Assembly (NCBI RefSeq): GCF_000308775.1 | Contig: NZ_BAGJ01000078.1 | Coordinates: forward strand, 1-64,000 | Length of the DNA stretch: 64,000 bases | Origin: Nocardia testacea NBRC 100365 | GTDB taxonomy: Bacteria > Actinomycetota > Actinomycetes > Mycobacteriales > Mycobacteriaceae | Direction: 5' to 3' | Part shown: in pieces, positions 42,896 through 51,820 of the stretch | Numbering within the stretch: position 1 is the stretch's first letter | Layout: every line of letters starts with the position of its first letter | The notes under the pieces: generated by a model | Database searches by the model: none | What the model saw: the letters and a program-made list of their open reading frames with translations, nothing else | Told to the model about the DNA's origin: nothing | Translations under genes and position numbers: made by a program

Positions 42896-42949
42896 CGCGG
42901 CGGGGTGTGCTGGCGCGGGTGGGCCCCATGCGGTATGCACACCCATGTG

Positions 42950-43648
42950 ATGAGCGATTCGGGAACCGGCGGATCAGAGACCGCGGACCGGGATCCCGGC
43001 GGTGCGCTCGCGGCGATCCTGTCCGACCGGCTGCTCACCGTCCCCAACGTCCTCAGTGTGCTGCGGTTGATCGGGGTACCGCTGTTCCTGTGGTTGCTCC
43101 TGGTGGAGCACGCCGACGGCTGGGCGTTCGCCCTGCTCGTCCTGAGCGGGCTCACCGATTTCCTAGACGGGAAGCTCGCCCGGCTACTGGACCAGTCCTC
43201 GCGGCTGGGGGCCCTGCTCGACCCCTTCGTGGACCGGCTCTACCTGGTGACCACGCTGGTCGCCTTCGTCGTGCGCGGGCTGGTCCCCTGGTGGGTGGCC
43301 GTCCTGCTGATCGGACGCGACGCGGTGCTGGCCCTGACCCTCACGATCTACCGCCGCCGTGACCTGGACCCGCCCGAGGTCATCTATCTGGGCAAGGCGG
43401 CCACCTTCGCGCTCATGTCGGCGCTGCCGTGGCTGCTGGCCGGGCAGATGGACTGGGCCGGGGCCGGTTTCGGTGCCGCCTTCGGTGGGGCACTACTGAT
43501 CTGGGGTACGGCCGTCTACGTGTGGACCGGTCTGCTCTACCTGGGCCGCGCCGTCGTCGTGGCGCGCCGGATTCCGCCGGCGCCCGCCGGGGGCCGTGCC
43601 ACACACGGCGGGGATACCGGCGCGGCGGAGGGCGGCGGGCTCGCATAG
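42950..43648 (+). CDS. CDP-alcohol phosphatidyltransferase (PgsA2-like)
   Basis: The 232-aa membrane protein has the full CDP-alcohol signature: DFLDGKLAR, then G eight residues on, and LLDPFVDR with the two last aspartates. It forms a phospholipid or phospholipid-precursor bond from a CDP-alcohol, such as phosphatidylglycerophosphate or cardiolipin. An earlier ATG at 42935 is possible; neither has a good ribosome site. It lies 43 bp upstream of gcvH. In mycobacteria, pgsA2 lies in the same neighbourhood but separated by three genes. Confidence 0.88.
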   Translation: MSDSGTGGSETADRDPGGALAAILSDRLLTVPNVLSVLRLIGVPLFLWLLLVEHADGWAFALLVLSGLTDFLDGKLARLLDQSSRLGALLDPFVDRLYLVTTLVAFVVRGLVPWWVAVLLIGRDAVLALTLTIYRRRDLDPPEVIYLGKAATFALMSALPWLLAGQMDWAGAGFGAAFGGALLIWGTAVYVWTGLLYLGRAVVVARRIPPAPAGGRATHGGDTGAAEGGGLA

Positions 43649-43691
43649 AGTTGCGGGCATCGTGCACGACGACACGAGGAGAGGACATCAC

Positions 43692-44090
43692 GTGAACCGG
43701 GCTCCGGAGGATCTGCGTTACACCGCGGAACATGAATGGGTGCGTCGGATCGAACCCACCCGGGTCCGGGTCGGGATCACCGATTACGCCCAGTCGCAAC
43801 TCGGTGACGTCGTGTTCGTGCAGTTGCCGGAGGCCGGCGCCGATGTCGCCGCCGGCGACAGCATCGCCGAGGTCGAATCGACCAAGAGCGTTTCCGATAT
43901 CTACGCTCCACTGAGCGCGAAAGTCGTTGCGGTGAACCAGGAATTGGAGGCCCAGCCGGAAACGCTGAATACCGATCCCTACGGTGCCGGGTGGTTGTTC
44001 GAACTCGAGGTGGGCGATGCGTCCGCACTGGACTCGAGTGTCGCCGAACTACTCGATGCCGCGGGTTATCAAGGAGTTATCGGGGGCTGA
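43692..44090 (+). CDS. gcvH: Glycine cleavage system H protein
   Basis: The 132-aa protein carries the lipoyl-lysine K65 in VESTKSVSDIYAPLS and the family motifs YTAEHEWVR and DPYGAGWLFELE. H protein shuttles the aminomethyl group between GcvP and GcvT. The GTG start at 43692 follows GAGGAGAGGA. It begins the conserved gcvH-garA-merR-nuclease-merR-gcvP block. The T protein and lipoamide dehydrogenase are not in the window. Confidence 0.97.
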   Translation: MNRAPEDLRYTAEHEWVRRIEPTRVRVGITDYAQSQLGDVVFVQLPEAGADVAAGDSIAEVESTKSVSDIYAPLSAKVVAVNQELEAQPETLNTDPYGAGWLFELEVGDASALDSSVAELLDAAGYQGVIGG

Positions 44091-44240
44091 TCCAGCCTTC
44101 CCGGTTCTACCTGCACGGGTACGGCCCGGCAGGGTACGGTCAATGCCAACGGATGTGCCGCCCGGAGTCGGGGCCGCCCAGCCACGTCTTATCGCGGCAT
44201 CTGCCTGCATGGTTTATGAGGTTCGAGGAGGAGAGAAACG

Positions 44241-44726
44241 GTGAGCGAGAACAAAGACCCGGGTTACGGGGAGACCGCGGCCGAGACGACGTCGGTCTTC
44301 CGCGCGGATTTCCTGAACGAGGTCGACGCGTCGCGCTCCGGCGAGCCGACCGGTGAACAGCCGGTGCAGGGTGTCGAGGGTCTTCCGGTCGGGGCGGCGC
44401 TGCTCGTCGTCAAACGCGGCCCGAACGCGGGTTCGCGTTTTCTGCTGGACCAGCCCACCACCTCGGCCGGCCGGCATCCCGACAGCGATATCTTTCTCGA
44501 CGATGTCACCGTCAGCCGTCGCCATGCCGAGTTCCGGCAGGACGAGGATTCCTTCCAGGTCGTCGATGTGGGCAGCCTGAACGGCACCTACGTCAATCGC
44601 GAGCCGGTGGATTCGTCGGAGCTGCAGAACGGTGACGAGGTACAGATCGGCAAGTTCCGGCTGGTGTTCCTCACGGGTCCGCGGACCCAGGAGGCCGGTT
44701 CGGCGGCCGGTGCGGGAAGTCTGTGA
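44241..44726 (+). CDS. garA: GarA/OdhI FHA-domain metabolic switch protein
   Basis: The 161-aa protein has the N-terminal phosphorylation motif ETTSVFRADF (T16, T17), matching the ETTS motif phosphorylated by PknB/PknG in GarA and OdhI. An FHA domain follows (GRHPDSDIFLDDVTVSRRHAEF, SLNGTYVNRE). In mycobacteria unphosphorylated GarA inhibits 2-oxoglutarate dehydrogenase and NAD-glutamate dehydrogenase and activates glutamate synthase. The GTG start follows GGAGGAGAG. Its place beside gcvH is conserved with Rv1826-Rv1827. Confidence 0.97.
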   Translation: MSENKDPGYGETAAETTSVFRADFLNEVDASRSGEPTGEQPVQGVEGLPVGAALLVVKRGPNAGSRFLLDQPTTSAGRHPDSDIFLDDVTVSRRHAEFRQDEDSFQVVDVGSLNGTYVNREPVDSSELQNGDEVQIGKFRLVFLTGPRTQEAGSAAGAGSL

Positions 44727-44788
44727 GCAGCTGACGATCGGTGCGCCGGTCCGGGTGATCGGCGCCTCGGCATGAAAGACTCGAGATC

Positions 44789-45595
44789 ATGACAGGCGCG
44801 GCGCAGCAGTGGGCGCACGGAGGGATGTCGATCGGCTCCGTGCTCGAACTGCTGCGGCCGGATTTTCCGGATATCACCATTTCCAAGATCCGCTTCCTGG
44901 AGGCGGAGGGCCTGATCCGGCCGGAGCGGACGCCGTCGGGCTACCGCCGGTTCTCGGTCGCGGACTGTGAGCGGTTGCGTTTCGTCCTGACGGCGCAGCG
45001 CGATCAGTACCTGCCGTTGAAGGTGATCAAGGAACAACTCGAGGCGATCGACAGCGGCGCCGCGACGCTCGGGGTGCGGGAAGCCCGCGCCCGAGCGCGC
45101 ACCGCCCGTCCGGAGGCGGGGCAGCCCGAGCCGGACGACAGGACCGATGTGCCGCCGCGTCCGCCGCGTCGGTTGGGTGTGCCACCGGGTCGTGTGACGC
45201 CCGACGATTTCGAATTCGATCACCAGATCCGGGTGACCCGGGCGGACCTGCTGGACCGGGCCGGGATCGATGAGACATTTCTCAACGATCTGATCCGGGC
45301 GAACCTGATCACCCCCGGCCCGGCCGGGTTCTTCGACGCCGATGCGGTCACACTGGCGGCGACCGCCAAGGCGATGGCCGAATTCGGTTTGGAAGCCCGG
45401 CATCTGCGCGCGTTCAAACTCGCCGCGGACCGGGAGGCGGCACTGGTAGCGCAGATCGCGGCACCGATCGCCAAGAGCCGCGACGCCGGTGCCCGGGCGC
45501 GGGCCGAGGAGACGGTCCGCGAGCTTGCCGCGCTGTCGCTGACGCTGCACGCGAGCCTGGTGAAGGCATCGGTGCGTAACTCGCTCGGCGGATGA
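44789..45595 (+). CDS. ftsR: MerR-family regulator FtsR (Rv1828-like)
   Basis: The 268-aa protein has an N-terminal MerR winged helix (SIGSVLELLRPDFPDITISKIRFLE split by strand turns, then GLIRPERTPSGYRRFS). A variable Pro/Arg linker follows, then a C-terminal domain conserved in Rv1828/FtsR orthologues (LIRANLITPGPAGFFD). In corynebacteria FtsR activates ftsZ. The position between garA and the nuclease gene is the conserved one. Confidence 0.9.
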   Translation: MTGAAQQWAHGGMSIGSVLELLRPDFPDITISKIRFLEAEGLIRPERTPSGYRRFSVADCERLRFVLTAQRDQYLPLKVIKEQLEAIDSGAATLGVREARARARTARPEAGQPEPDDRTDVPPRPPRRLGVPPGRVTPDDFEFDHQIRVTRADLLDRAGIDETFLNDLIRANLITPGPAGFFDADAVTLAATAKAMAEFGLEARHLRAFKLAADREAALVAQIAAPIAKSRDAGARARAEETVRELAALSLTLHASLVKASVRNSLGG

Positions 45596-45795
45596 GCCGA
45601 GCGTCCGATTCCCGCCGTCAGCGGCGGAATCCGGTCTGACCTGGGGCCGAGCGGCCGGTGGGTACACCGGTGGCAACACACCGATTCCGGTGCCCGTCAG
45701 CGATCGCGGCGCCGCGCCGAATTCGCCTAGACTCGTGGTACGGCGAGCCCTGCATCGGCGAGGGCGGGCAGCCGGGGAGTATGGGAGGCAGTGCG

Positions 45796-46269
45796 ATGAG
45801 CGAAATGCGCGTGATCGGCATCCGGGTCGAGCAGCCACAGAACCAGCCCGTCCTGCTGCTGCGGGAGGCGGAGGGGGAGCGGTATCTGCCGATCTGGATA
45901 GGACAGGCGGAGGCCACGGCCATTGTGCTCGAACAGGAGGGCGTCACACCGATCCGGCCGCTCACCCATGATCTGATCAAGATCTTGATCACGGATCTCG
46001 GGCACACCCTCGAGGAGGTTCATATCGTGGACCTGAAGGAAGGCACGTTCTACGCCGATCTCGTCTTCGACAACGAAGTGCGGATCTCGGCGCGGCCGTC
46101 GGATTCGGTGGCGATCGCCCTGCGCGTCGGCTGCCCGATCTACGCGGCGGAATCGGTGCTCGAGGAAGCCGGTCTGGTGATGCCCGACGAGCGCGAGGAC
46201 GAGGTCGAAAAATTCAAGGAGTTCCTCGAGTCGGTATCGCCCGACGATTTCAAAGCGACCGATAGTTGA
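45796..46269 (+). CDS. Bifunctional nuclease family protein (DUF151, Rv1829-like)
   Basis: The 157-aa protein matches DUF151: MRVIGIRVEQPQNQPVLLL, RYLPIWIGQAEATAI, and VRISARPSDSVAIALRVGCPIYA. The family includes a plant protein with RNase/DNase activity, but the bacterial role is not settled. The ATG at 45796 is chosen because GGGAGG lies just upstream; an in-frame ATG at 45781 overlaps that site. Conserved partner in the garA cluster. Confidence 0.93.
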   Translation: MSEMRVIGIRVEQPQNQPVLLLREAEGERYLPIWIGQAEATAIVLEQEGVTPIRPLTHDLIKILITDLGHTLEEVHIVDLKEGTFYADLVFDNEVRISARPSDSVAIALRVGCPIYAAESVLEEAGLVMPDEREDEVEKFKEFLESVSPDDFKATDS

Positions 46270-46308
46270 GAACTCGCATTTTTTTCTAGACCTCAACTAC
46301 AGGTCGAG
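46263..46308. promoter_or_regulatory. Overlapping palindromes before the second MerR gene
   Basis: Two dyads are visible: TAGTTGAG (46263-46270) with CTCAACTA (46292-46299), exact, and CTAGACCT (46286-46293) with AGGTCGAG (46301-46308), 7 of 8 matching. A run of seven T lies between. The region could be an operator for one of the neighbouring MerR proteins, and the first dyad plus T-run could also act as a terminator on the opposite strand. Confidence 0.45.
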
Positions 46309-46432
46309 ACTGTTACCGCGCGTCGCGTTTGGTTCGGCACCGCTGTGGCCGAGAGAATGGGAAGAGTAGCCTCGTAGTCGACGCCGGGCCGTCGGCTGTG
46401 GGCACTGATCGGCGGAGCAAGGGAGTAGTTCA

Positions 46433-47023
46433 GTGGCAGAGAATATGCGGGATATGCGATCGGAAGAGGGCCCGCCTCGGCGCTACGAAATACAACCCGG
46501 ATTGTTCCCCGACGATTCGGTGCCCGACGACCTGGTGGGATACCGGGTGCCGACAGCCTGTCAGGTCGCCGGTATCAGTTACCGGCAACTGGATTACTGG
46601 GCGCGGACCGGCCTGGTGGTGCCCTCCATTCGCGGGGCGGCGGGATCGGGCAGCCAGCGGCTGTATTCCTTCAAGGACATCCTGGTCCTGAAAATCGTCA
46701 AGCGGCTCCTGGATGCCGGTATCTCGCTGCAGAACATCCGTATCGCCGTCGATCATCTCCGGAGTCGCGGAGTAGAGGATCTGGCGAATATCACCCTGTT
46801 CTCCGACGGAACCTCGGTATACGAGTGCACCTCGCCGGAAGAAGTCGTCGATTTACTGCAGGGCGGCCAGGGGGTATTCGGGATCGCGGTGAACAGTGCG
46901 ATGCGGGAACTCACCGGCGCCATCGCCGCATTCCCCGCCGAACGCGCCTCGGCGACCAGCGAACGCCCCGAGGACGAATTGTCCTACCGCCGTAAGGCGC
47001 GGCTGACCCGTAAAACCGGCTGA
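46433..47023 (+). CDS. MerR-family regulator (Rv1830-like)
   Basis: The 196-aa protein has a MerR helix-turn-helix (YRVPTACQVAGISYRQLDYW, RTGLVVPSIRGAAGSGSQRLYSF) and a short dimerisation helix. The region FSDGTSVYECTSPEEVVDLLQGGQGVFGIAV is conserved in Rv1830-type proteins. The GTG start follows AAGGGAG. It precedes the glycine riboswitch. In mycobacteria this regulator sits in the same place and has been linked to drug tolerance and growth control, from memory. Confidence 0.9.
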   Translation: MAENMRDMRSEEGPPRRYEIQPGLFPDDSVPDDLVGYRVPTACQVAGISYRQLDYWARTGLVVPSIRGAAGSGSQRLYSFKDILVLKIVKRLLDAGISLQNIRIAVDHLRSRGVEDLANITLFSDGTSVYECTSPEEVVDLLQGGQGVFGIAVNSAMRELTGAIAAFPAERASATSERPEDELSYRRKARLTRKTG

Positions 47024-47130
47024 TCGTCCGCGCCGGTGCGAACGGCCGGCCGGAGTGAGGGCAACGACACATACCGGCGGGTGAGTCCCGGCCGTTGGCG
47101 CGCACCGGGCTAGAATTGCCAGGCGCCGTA

Positions 47131-47330
47131 GCCGTGCGGGAGAGTCCCGGATCCTCGCCGGATCCGGGCGCCGAAGGAGCAGCACCTCCCCGTCAATCTC
47201 TCAGGCACCAGGACCGTGCGGGAACCGGCGCCTCTGGAAAGTGGTGGCTGCGGGCCGCCCGCCCAAGGTGAAAGGTGGCCGGTGCGATATCCGGCAGCCG
47301 AAGCTCTCAGGCGCCGCGACAGAGGGGGAG
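47131..47330 (+). ncRNA. Tandem glycine riboswitch
   Basis: Two aptamers are recognisable by their conserved segments. The first, about 47131-47221, contains GCGGGAGAG, CGCCGAAGGAGCAG and AATCTCTCAGGCACC. The second, about 47222-47330, contains CCTCTGGAAAG, CCCAAGGTGAAAG, GCCGAAGCTCTCAGGCGCC and ACAGAGGGGGA. Glycine riboswitches turn on glycine cleavage genes when glycine is abundant. A 7-bp hairpin (47337-47343 with 47349-47355) between the second aptamer and the gcvP ribosome region is a candidate expression platform. Confidence 0.93.
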
Positions 47331-47376
47331 GGCCCCGCCGACCGTGCCGGTCGGCCGTCCCACCCAGGGAGCCGCG

Positions 47377-50172
47377 GTGACCCAGACCTTCGCAGATCGT
47401 CATATCGGACCGGATGACCACGAGTTCGCGCGGATTCTCGCCGCGATCGGCGTCGGTTCGGCCGACGAGCTGGCGGCCGCCGCCCTGCCCGCCGGAATTC
47501 GCGATGATGATCCGCTGGCCGGCCTGCCCGCGCCGGGCACCGAACACGAAGTGCTCGCCGAGCTCGCGGCGCTCGCCGAATCCGATCATGTCGCCACCTC
47601 CATGATCGGTCTGGGCTACTACGACACCCTGACTCCGCCGGTGCTGGTGCGTAACCTGCTGGAGAATCCGGCCTGGTACACCGCGTACACGCCCTATCAG
47701 CCGGAGATCAGCCAGGGCCGGCTCGAGGCGCTGCTGAACTTTCAGACCATGGTGACCGATCTGACCGGTACGGATGTGGCCAATGCGTCCATGCTCGACG
47801 AGGCCACCGCGGCCGCGGAGGCGATGACGTTGTTGCGCCGGGTCAATCGCCGGGCCCCCGCCCGGCTGGTGGTCGACCGCGACCTGTTCCCGCAGACCCG
47901 CACCGTGCTGGCCACGCGGGCCGAACCGCTGGGAATCGAGATCGTGGAGGCCGACCTCGCCGGCGACGGCCTGCCCGACGGGGAGTTCTTCGGCGTGATC
48001 GTGCAGGTACCGGGCGCCTCGGGCCGGATCGTGGACTGGTCGGCGACCATCGTCGCTGCCCACGAGCGCGGCGCGCTGGTGGCTGCCGGAGCGGATCTGC
48101 TCGCGCTCACCCTGATCACTCCACCGGGTGATCAAGGCGCGGATGTCTGCTTCGGGACGACGCAGCGCTTCGGAGTGCCGATGGGATTCGGCGGCCCGCA
48201 CGCCGGGTACCTGGCGGTACGCGCCGACTACGCGCGCCAGCTGCCGGGCCGGCTGGTCGGGGTGTCCAAGGACGCGGACGGCGCCCTTGCCTACCGGCTC
48301 GCCCTCCAGACCCGCGAACAGCACATTCGCCGGGAGAAGGCCACCTCCAATATCTGTACGGCCCAAGTGCTGCTGGCCATCGTGGCCGGGATGTACGCCT
48401 GCTACCACGGCGCGGACGGGTTGCGGGCCATCGCCCGGCGGGTCCACGGGCACGCCGCGCGGCTGGCCGGGGCGCTCGGTACGGCCCTGGTGCACGACCG
48501 CTATTTCGACACCGTGCTGGCCCGGGTGCCGGGCCAGGCCGAGACAGTGGTCGCCAAGGCCGCCGCGCGCGGCGTGAACCTGCGCTGGGTCGACGACGAC
48601 CATGTGGCCGTGGCCTGCGACGAAGCCACCACCGCCGACCACCTCGCCATCGTGCTCGACGCCTTCGGTATCGCTCCCGCCGACCCGGCCGCCACCACGC
48701 TCGAGGACCGGGCCTCGGAGTTCCTGACCCATCCCGCCTTCACCCGGTACCACACCGAAACGGCGATGCTGCGGTATCTGCGCGTGCTGTCGGACAAGGA
48801 CATCGCGTTGGACCGCAGCATGATCCCGCTCGGTTCGTGCACCATGAAGCTCAACGCCACCGCGGAGATGGAGCCGATCACCTGGCCCGGGTTCGCCCGG
48901 CTGCATCCCTATGCGCCGGCCGCCGATACGCCGGGTCTGCGGCGGGTGATCCACGATCTGGAGCGCTGGCTGGCCGAGATCACCGGCTACGACGCGGTGA
49001 GCCTGCAGCCGAACGCCGGGAGCCAGGGCGAATACGCGGGGCTGCTGGCCATTCGCCGCTATCACCTGGACCGGGGCGATACCCGGCGGGACACCTGTCT
49101 CATCCCGTCCAGTGCGCACGGCACCAATGCCGCGTCCGCCGCGATGGCGGGCCTGCGGGTCGAGGTGGTGAAGTGCCGGGCCAACGGCGATGTGGACCTC
49201 GACGATCTGCGGGCCAAGATCGCCGACCATGCCGAACGCCTGGCCTGCATCATGATCACCTACCCGTCCACGCACGGCGTGTACGAGAACGAGGTCGCGG
49301 AACTGTGCGCGCTGGTGCACGATGCCGGCGGCCAGGTCTATGTCGACGGCGCCAACCTGAACGCACTGGTCGGCCTGGCCCGGCCGGGCCGGTTCGGCGG
49401 TGACGTCAGCCACCTGAACCTGCACAAGACATTCTGTATCCCGCACGGTGGCGGCGGCCCGGGCGTCGGCCCGGTCGCGGTCCGCTCCCATCTGACGCCC
49501 TACCTGCCCGGCGATCCCCTGGTGGCCGGGTCGCACGCGGTGTCGGCGGCGGAGTACGGGTCGGCTTCGATCCTGCCCATCACCTGGGCCTACATCCGGA
49601 TGATGGGAGCCGAAGGGTTGCGCCGGGCCACCCTCACCGCGATCGCGTCGGCGAACTATCTGGCGCGCCGCCTCGGCGAGTACTACCCAGTCCTCTACAC
49701 CGGCGACAACGCGATGGTCGCCCACGAATGCATCCTGGATCTGCGCGAGATCACCAAGCGCACCGGGGTCACCGTCGACGATGTGGCCAAACGGCTCGCC
49801 GACTACGGGTTCCATGCGCCGACCATGAGCTTCCCGGTGGCCGGCACCCTGATGGTGGAGCCGACCGAGAGCGAGAATCTGGCCGAACTCGACGCGTTCG
49901 CCGAGGCCATGATCGCCATCCGGGGTGAGATCGATCGGGTGGGTGCGGGGGAGTGGCCGGTCGAGGACAACCCGCTGCGCAATGCCCCGCACACCGCGGC
50001 GAGCCTGGTCCGCGACTGGGATCATCCCTACAGCCGGGAGGTCGCGGTGTATCCGCTGGGTCTCGGCCACGACCGGCCCAAGGTGTGGCCCGCCGTGCGC
50101 CGGATCGACGGGGCGTTCGGCGACCGCAATCTGGTCTGCACCTGCCCGCCGCTCGAGGCCTACACGGACTGA
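47377..50172 (+). CDS. gcvP: Glycine dehydrogenase (decarboxylating), P protein
   Basis: The 931-aa PLP enzyme has the fused N- and C-halves. The PLP lysine is K684 in [20 protein letters not shown], with the Gly-rich loop after it. [15 protein letters not shown] and [13 protein letters not shown] mark the N-terminal half. It decarboxylates glycine and passes the aminomethyl group to GcvH. The GTG at 47377 follows a GGGAG and lies 46 bp after the tandem riboswitch. A long open frame on the opposite strand is a coding shadow. Confidence 0.97.
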   Translation: MTQTFADRHIGPDDHEFARILAAIGVGSADELAAAALPAGIRDDDPLAGLPAPGTEHEVLAELAALAESDHVATSMIGLGYYDTLTPPVLVRNLLENPAWYTAYTPYQPEISQGRLEALLNFQTMVTDLTGTDVANASMLDEATAAAEAMTLLRRVNRRAPARLVVDRDLFPQTRTVLATRAEPLGIEIVEADLAGDGLPDGEFFGVIVQVPGASGRIVDWSATIVAAHERGALVAAGADLLALTLITPPGDQGADVCFGTTQRFGVPMGFGGPHAGYLAVRADYARQLPGRLVGVSKDADGALAYRLALQTREQHIRREKATSNICTAQVLLAIVAGMYACYHGADGLRAIARRVHGHAARLAGALGTALVHDRYFDTVLARVPGQAETVVAKAAARGVNLRWVDDDHVAVACDEATTADHLAIVLDAFGIAPADPAATTLEDRASEFLTHPAFTRYHTETAMLRYLRVLSDKDIALDRSMIPLGSCTMKLNATAEMEPITWPGFARLHPYAPAADTPGLRRVIHDLERWLAEITGYDAVSLQPNAGSQGEYAGLLAIRRYHLDRGDTRRDTCLIPSSAHGTNAASAAMAGLRVEVVKCRANGDVDLDDLRAKIADHAERLACIMITYPSTHGVYENEVAELCALVHDAGGQVYVDGANLNALVGLARPGRFGGDVSHLNLHKTFCIPHGGGGPGVGPVAVRSHLTPYLPGDPLVAGSHAVSAAEYGSASILPITWAYIRMMGAEGLRRATLTAIASANYLARRLGEYYPVLYTGDNAMVAHECILDLREITKRTGVTVDDVAKRLADYGFHAPTMSFPVAGTLMVEPTESENLAELDAFAEAMIAIRGEIDRVGAGEWPVEDNPLRNAPHTAASLVRDWDHPYSREVAVYPLGLGHDRPKVWPAVRRIDGAFGDRNLVCTCPPLEAYTD

Positions 50173-50271
50173 CGGGCGTACAGCGGTCGCGTATCGAGAA
50201 TCACGCCGACCGGTGTAGACCGACCCGGCACGGTCAGCGATATGGCGCGGTCTTCTCGCCGGAGAACGGGC

Positions 50272-50322
50272 CGCGCCCCGGCCGGGTCCCGTTCCGGAGA
50301 ACGGCACCTCGACCGGGGCGCG
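50272..50322. terminator. Nested hairpin between convergent gcvP and the symporter gene
   Basis: An outer 10-bp stem CGCGCCCCGG/CCGGGGCGCG (50272-50281 with 50313-50322) encloses an inner stem CCGTTC/GAACGG around CGGA (50289-50304). The inner motif repeats sequence at 50259-50269. It probably ends transcription from both sides. No U-run. Confidence 0.5.
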
Positions 50323-50341
50323 CCGCGCCGGGCGACCGGCG

Positions 50342-51694
50342 TCAGGCCGGGACGGGCACCTTCGCGGTATCCGCCTCGGCGGGCAGCGAGTCGTGATCGT
50401 CCACCATCGTCTCCTCGTCGAACGGCAGCTTCCGGTCCAGGACATCGCGCACCTGCCCGGCGTCCACGGTCCTGGTCCAGGTGCCGACCAGCAGTGTGGC
50501 GACCGCGTTACCGGAGAAATTGGTGAGTGCGCGGGCCTCCGACATGAAGCGGTCGATCCCGACGATCAGCCCCACACCGTCGAGCAGTTCGGGCCGGTGA
50601 CTCTGCAGCCCGCCGGCCAGCGTGGCCAGGCCGGCACCGGTGACACCGGCCGCGCCCTTGGAGGCCACGATCATGAACACCAGCAGGCCGAACTGTTCGC
50701 CGAGGTTCAGCGGTTGTCCCATCGCGTCGGCGATGAAGATGGAGGCCATGGTCAGGTAGATGGCGGTGCCGTCCAGGTTGAACGAATAACCGGTCGGCAC
50801 GACCACGCCCACCGTGGTGCGCTGGACCCCCATATGCTCCATCTTCGCGATCAGTCGCGGCAGCGCCGATTCGGAGGAGGAGGTGGCCACGATGAGCAGG
50901 TACTCGCGCGCCAGATAGCGGCACAGCTTGAAGATCGACACCCGCGCCACGAGCCGCAGCAGCACACCGAGGACCCCGAAGACGAAGAGCAGGCAGGTCA
51001 GGTAGAAGGCGATCATCAGGGTGGCCAGCTGGACCACGGCGTCGAGCCCGGTGCGGCCGACGACATTGGCGATCGCGCCGAAGGCGCCGATCGGAGCCAG
51101 CCACAGGATCATCGACAGGATCCGGAAGACGAGCTTCTGGATCAGCGCGACACCGCGCAGGACCGGCTCGCCGGCCGAACCCATGGCCTGTACCGCGAAC
51201 CCGACCAGCAGCGCCACGAACAGCGCCTGCAGCACACTGCCCGCGGTCAGCGCGGAAACCAGGGTCGTGGGAATGATGCTGTGCAGGAATTCCACGGTGC
51301 CGCCGGCGCCGTGCGCCTCCTCGGCGTACTTGGCGCCCTGGCCCGCCGACTCGGTGATGTTCAGCCCGGTGCCCGGGTCGAGCAGATTGCCGACCACCAG
51401 CCCGATACCCAGTGCCACGGTGGACATGACCAGGAAGTAACCGATCGCCAGACCACCGACCTTGCCGACGGTGGCCGCCGCGCGCACCGACCCGATACCG
51501 AGGACGATGGTGCAGAAGATCACCGGCGCGATCATCATCTTGATCAGGTCGACGAACATCGTGCCCAGTGGCGCCAGCGCCCGGCCGGCCTCCGGGGCGA
51601 GCCAGCCGACCAGTATGCCCGCCAGGACGGCGACGATGACCGCCAGATACAGCCAGTGGGTGCGATCCCGCCGTGTTCGAGTCCGGTCCTCCAT
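50342..51694 (-). CDS. C4-dicarboxylate/cation symporter (DctA/DAACS family)
   Basis: The 450-aa protein has eight or more membrane segments and the DAACS motifs SSSESALPRL (Ser-rich loop), GYSFNLDGTAIYL and NFSGNAVATLLVGTW. It imports succinate, fumarate, malate or related acids with protons or sodium. The ATG at 51694 follows GGGAGGAGA at good distance. It is divergent from the sensor kinase gene; together they look like a DctA with its DcuSR/CitAB-type control. Confidence 0.93.
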   Translation of the reverse strand: MEDRTRTRRDRTHWLYLAVIVAVLAGILVGWLAPEAGRALAPLGTMFVDLIKMMIAPVIFCTIVLGIGSVRAAATVGKVGGLAIGYFLVMSTVALGIGLVVGNLLDPGTGLNITESAGQGAKYAEEAHGAGGTVEFLHSIIPTTLVSALTAGSVLQALFVALLVGFAVQAMGSAGEPVLRGVALIQKLVFRILSMILWLAPIGAFGAIANVVGRTGLDAVVQLATLMIAFYLTCLLFVFGVLGVLLRLVARVSIFKLCRYLAREYLLIVATSSSESALPRLIAKMEHMGVQRTTVGVVVPTGYSFNLDGTAIYLTMASIFIADAMGQPLNLGEQFGLLVFMIVASKGAAGVTGAGLATLAGGLQSHRPELLDGVGLIVGIDRFMSEARALTNFSGNAVATLLVGTWTRTVDAGQVRDVLDRKLPFDEETMVDDHDSLPAEADTAKVPVPA

Positions 51695-51820
51695 GACCAG
51701 GTCTCCTCCCGAGTCGTAGTGCGCGGGCGGGGTGAACCCGGCCACCACGCCCCTGTGTAATGGTGGACTGGTACGTGACGACGGTCACGCTTTTGTGCAT
51801 TTCGTTCAGCGGAGGAACTC

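Noticed and set aside
47110..50445. Open frame of over 1100 codons on the minus strand opposite gcvP
   Set aside because: It is the codon-position shadow of gcvP and the riboswitch in high-GC DNA, rich in Arg/Gly/His with no family match.
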